From Psychrobacillus vulpis (GTDB lineage Bacteria; Bacillota; Bacilli; Bacillales_A; Planococcaceae), in the NCBI RefSeq assembly GCF_006861825.1, contig NZ_VDGI01000014.1, positions 50,598-114,597 on the forward strand: DNA of 64,000 nucleotides. The letters are read 5' to 3'. Position 1 is the stretch's first letter. Each line of letters starts with the position of its first letter. The notes under the pieces were generated by a model that saw nothing but the letters and a program-made list of their open reading frames with translations, was not told the DNA's origin and did not search any database. The translations under genes were made by a program, and so were the position numbers. Positions 61,942-64,000 of this stretch are shown here, one piece after another.

Positions 61942-63588
61942 ATGGGGGAAAGATCAGAACTTATTGTGGAAGTAGTTCCATTTGGACCAGACCAAGAAAC
62001 AATGAATCAATTAAGAAGTATATGTGAGAATCATCCTTCTATCCAACCGTTTTTACGTGGAACCAGGCATCTGATGTTATCGTTTGAATTGCTTAATCTT
62101 GAGGATATTCCAGGAAACAAAACCTTAAACCACCCGAAAAGTTCTAAACCTACACCTCCAAGTAATTTTTTAGCCACATACTATGACTACACCAATAATC
62201 GTACAGTAATAGCCACTGGACCCATTCATGATCCTGGATGTATCAGTGCCTCCCAGTTAGATACGCAGCCGTTGCCAAGTACTGAGGAGTTTGAGTTGGC
62301 TGTAAATATTGTTCGAGATCACCCTGAGCTCGGCTGCTTAATTCGCGAAAAACTTGTGCGTCCTTACAGAGCAATGCCTGCACTTATCGATACAGAGCTT
62401 CCAGACGGCCGTATTGAAAGAACCCTTGCGGTTGGACTTCTCCCTGTTAAGGAAGATTCAGAGGAGACAACACAGAATAATGGAGCGCCTTTACATCAGA
62501 TTGTAGGAGTCAATATGATTAAACGTAAAGTAATCTTATATGAAACTGGTGCACCGCCATTTTCAACAGCAAGTGATCAAATCTGCCAGCCCCCGCCTGA
62601 TGCCAATCAACCTACGGCAAGAAGAGGAACTTTGGGCCAAACCCAAGTAAGAGTGTTGCAAGGTAATACTGAGGTATGGAGTTTCCTTGCAGTGAGACCG
62701 GCTGCTTCTTCAGGTATAGTTGGTTCAGGTATCGAGCTTCGAGATGTGCTGTATCGTGGAAAAAAAGTATTATCCCGTGCTCATGTACCAATCCTTAATG
62801 TTCGCTACGATAATGATGTTTGCGGCCCTTACCGTGATTGGCAGTGGCAGGAAGGCAGGATTGAAGCTATTGGAACAGATATTGCGCCTGGATTCCGTAT
62901 GTGTTCCACCCCTGCACGAACCATACTTGATACTGGCTCTGATACTGGTAACTTTCTCGGTGTAGCCATCTATGTTGAAGGGGAAGAAATAGTATTAGTT
63001 AGTGAATTGGAAGCTGGCTGGTATCGATATATTAGTGAATGGCGTCTCCACAACAATGGTACGATTCGCCCACGATTTGGATTTAGTGCAATAGCCAATT
63101 CGTGTACATGCAACCCTCATACTCACCACGTATATTGGAGATTTGATTTTGATATTCGGACTGAAGGTAACAACGTTATACAAGAGATTAACGAACGGCC
63201 AAGTACCGGAACTTCGATTTTTCGAACTTTGAATTACGAAATTAGAAGGTCCCGTGATTCTTTTCATAATAGACAATGGCTAATTTCTAACAAATCAACG
63301 GGTGAAGGATATACTTTGATTCCAGGTAAGAACGATGGTTCAGCAGATAGTTTTGGAGTTGGGGATGTATGGCTTCTTCGCTACCATAGTTCTGAGTTAG
63401 ATGATGGACAGGGTTTCACAACAGATTTAAATAAAGCAAGAGCTAATTTAAACAAATTCCTTAATAGGGAGTATATTAACGGACAGGATATAGTAGTTTG
63501 GTATGCAGCACATTTCAGACATGATGAAACAAGTGGAGAGGACGTTGCGCACATTCTTGGTCCAGAGTTAATACCTCGAAACTGGTAG
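61942..63588 (+). CDS. Copper amine oxidase-like protein with altered cofactor motif
   Basis: 548 residues. The C-terminal half follows the copper amine oxidase barrel: GIELRDVLYRGKKVLSRAHV, PYRDWQWQEG, ELEAGWYRYISEWRLHNNGT, IRPRFGFSAIANSC, HTHHVYWRFDFDI (HxH copper pair) and VVWYAAHFRHDETSGEDVAH (third His). At the topaquinone site the usual Asn-Tyr-(Asp/Glu)-Tyr is Trp-Tyr-Arg-Tyr. The precursor Tyr and copper His remain, so activity is uncertain. No signal peptide. The ATG at 61942 follows TTGGAGAG. Confidence 0.75.
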   Translation: MGERSELIVEVVPFGPDQETMNQLRSICENHPSIQPFLRGTRHLMLSFELLNLEDIPGNKTLNHPKSSKPTPPSNFLATYYDYTNNRTVIATGPIHDPGCISASQLDTQPLPSTEEFELAVNIVRDHPELGCLIREKLVRPYRAMPALIDTELPDGRIERTLAVGLLPVKEDSEETTQNNGAPLHQIVGVNMIKRKVILYETGAPPFSTASDQICQPPPDANQPTARRGTLGQTQVRVLQGNTEVWSFLAVRPAASSGIVGSGIELRDVLYRGKKVLSRAHVPILNVRYDNDVCGPYRDWQWQEGRIEAIGTDIAPGFRMCSTPARTILDTGSDTGNFLGVAIYVEGEEIVLVSELEAGWYRYISEWRLHNNGTIRPRFGFSAIANSCTCNPHTHHVYWRFDFDIRTEGNNVIQEINERPSTGTSIFRTLNYEIRRSRDSFHNRQWLISNKSTGEGYTLIPGKNDGSADSFGVGDVWLLRYHSSELDDGQGFTTDLNKARANLNKFLNREYINGQDIVVWYAAHFRHDETSGEDVAHILGPELIPRNW

Positions 63589-63640
63589 TGATCGATAAAA
63601 ATCTGATAGTATATATCTAAATTTAAACTGGAAAAAGTAG

Positions 63641-63662
63641 GGCAGTTCAGCAATAACTGCTT
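63641..63662 (+). terminator. Possible terminator of the amine-oxidase-like gene
   Basis: gcagtt / aactgc-type hairpin followed by ttcttcc; weak T-run. A second hairpin, cctatacaa / ttgtgtagg, lies at 63691-63729. Confidence 0.4.
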
Positions 63663-63805
63663 CTTCCAGTGGATGCTCTTGCACCTTTACTCCTATACAA
63701 CGAATATGCGATAAGCTATTGTGTAGGATTTAGTTGCAGATTTTGATAGAGCCTTCTTATTTAAACATTTTGCTATTTAGGTAGCCCTAATGACCAGTCC
63801 TTCTC

Positions 63806-64000
63806 ACTAGTCGAGTAGAAGGGAACCTCTCTACCTTTCGGTAGATTGTGTTCCACCCCCCTCACAGAACCGCGCTTGCGCTATTTACGCACACGGCTCC
63901 TCCTAGTCATCATTCACAAAATATAGCTAATCTCTTTTCTTAAGTCGTATATATTCACCTTAGCTCTTGGAGAAGGTAACGGATATTTATGAAGAAAGAG
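63806..64000 (-). mobile_element. 3' end of a group II intron
   Basis: On the minus strand GAGCCGTGTGCG-taaa-tagcgcaagcgcggttc (63867-63899) is a domain V hairpin, beginning GAGCCG and ending CGGTTC as in group II introns. It is followed by tgtgaggggggtgg and a domain VI-like hairpin (tctaccgaaaggtaga, then ggttcccttctactcgac) that marks the intron end near 63810. The intron body continues beyond the right edge. The 3' flank holds no recognised gene. Confidence 0.75.
63914..64000 (-). CDS. C-terminal end of an ORF upstream of intron domain V (partial)
   Basis: 29 codons open to the window edge, ending KYPLPSPRAKVNIYDLRKEI then SYIL and a stop 15 bp before domain V. This is where the reverse transcriptase/maturase ORF of a group II intron usually ends, but the short tail has no motif that proves it. 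Confidence 0.35.
   Translation of the reverse strand, partial: LFLHKYPLPSPRAKVNIYDLRKEISYIL

Overview
The window is low-GC DNA from a spore-forming Firmicute of the order Bacillales. The gene set points to the Planococcaceae/Caryophanaceae side (Psychrobacillus- or Lysinibacillus-like). Supporting evidence is the B. subtilis-type genes (yfmL, xpt-pbuX, nrnB, hemAT, dapF, a Spo0E-type phosphatase), the AGGAGG ribosome sites, the TTG and GTG starts, and a TPP riboswitch, a T-box, a purine riboswitch and a preQ1 riboswitch in Bacillus-like positions. The genus is an inference. No rRNA, tRNA, prophage or CRISPR array was seen.

Layout. 0-11 kb: map (partial), riboswitch-controlled thiT, an M20 peptidase, then a minus-strand block (SGNH hydrolase, M29 aminopeptidase, YfmL helicase, FbpA-like peptide, VanZ-like protein, AAA ATPase). 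12.5-18.5 kb: amino-acid synthesis. A serine T-box (specifier AGC) drives a class V aminotransferase and serA, a YsaA-like HAD phosphatase converges on them, and an aspartokinase is divergent, so the three steps of the phosphorylated serine pathway sit together. 19.8 kb: a promoter with a free-standing structured RNA candidate. 20-31 kb: transport (MFS, xanthine permease with xpt), two soluble chemoreceptors, an FAD amine/amino-acid oxidase, an S66 peptidase, a frameshifted zinc metallopeptidase and dapF. 31-48 kb: LysM-3D protein, a small Spo0E-like protein, two membrane chemoreceptors, NUDIX, LLM oxidoreductase, a FusB/C-like EF-G binding protein, a ComEC-like lipoprotein, queT, a ring-cleaving dioxygenase, and an ornithine cyclodeaminase/MFS/XRE-cupin group. 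49-64 kb: accessory DNA with an AAC(6')-like acetyltransferase, more GNAT and NUDIX genes, a phospholipase A2-like small protein, two decayed genes, an ABC-F protein, a large two-domain isoprenoid synthase with a tiny membrane peptide behind it, nrnB, a copper amine oxidase-like protein and the 3' end of a group II intron.

Intergenic DNA is unusually structured. Five repeat families are described here as A (long hairpin, 3 copies), B (117 bp, inverted ends), C (about 230 bp, ends CACTGAAAAA), D (157 bp, same ends as C) and E (ends GACTGTAGACAA, placed directly after terminators). C and D are inserted into B at the same 11-bp site, leaving direct duplications. Separately, three arrays (13.45, 18.55 and 41.44 kb) repeat a short core (TTGGAAAA, TTGGACAA or CCGGATAA; together YYGGANAA) every 21 bp, i.e. 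two helical turns. This is the most unexplained signal in the window.

The best candidates for undescribed biology are these 21-bp arrays, the structured RNA at 19.8 kb, and the isoprenoid synthase / Cys-ending peptide / ABC-F neighbourhood at 53.7-58.7 kb.
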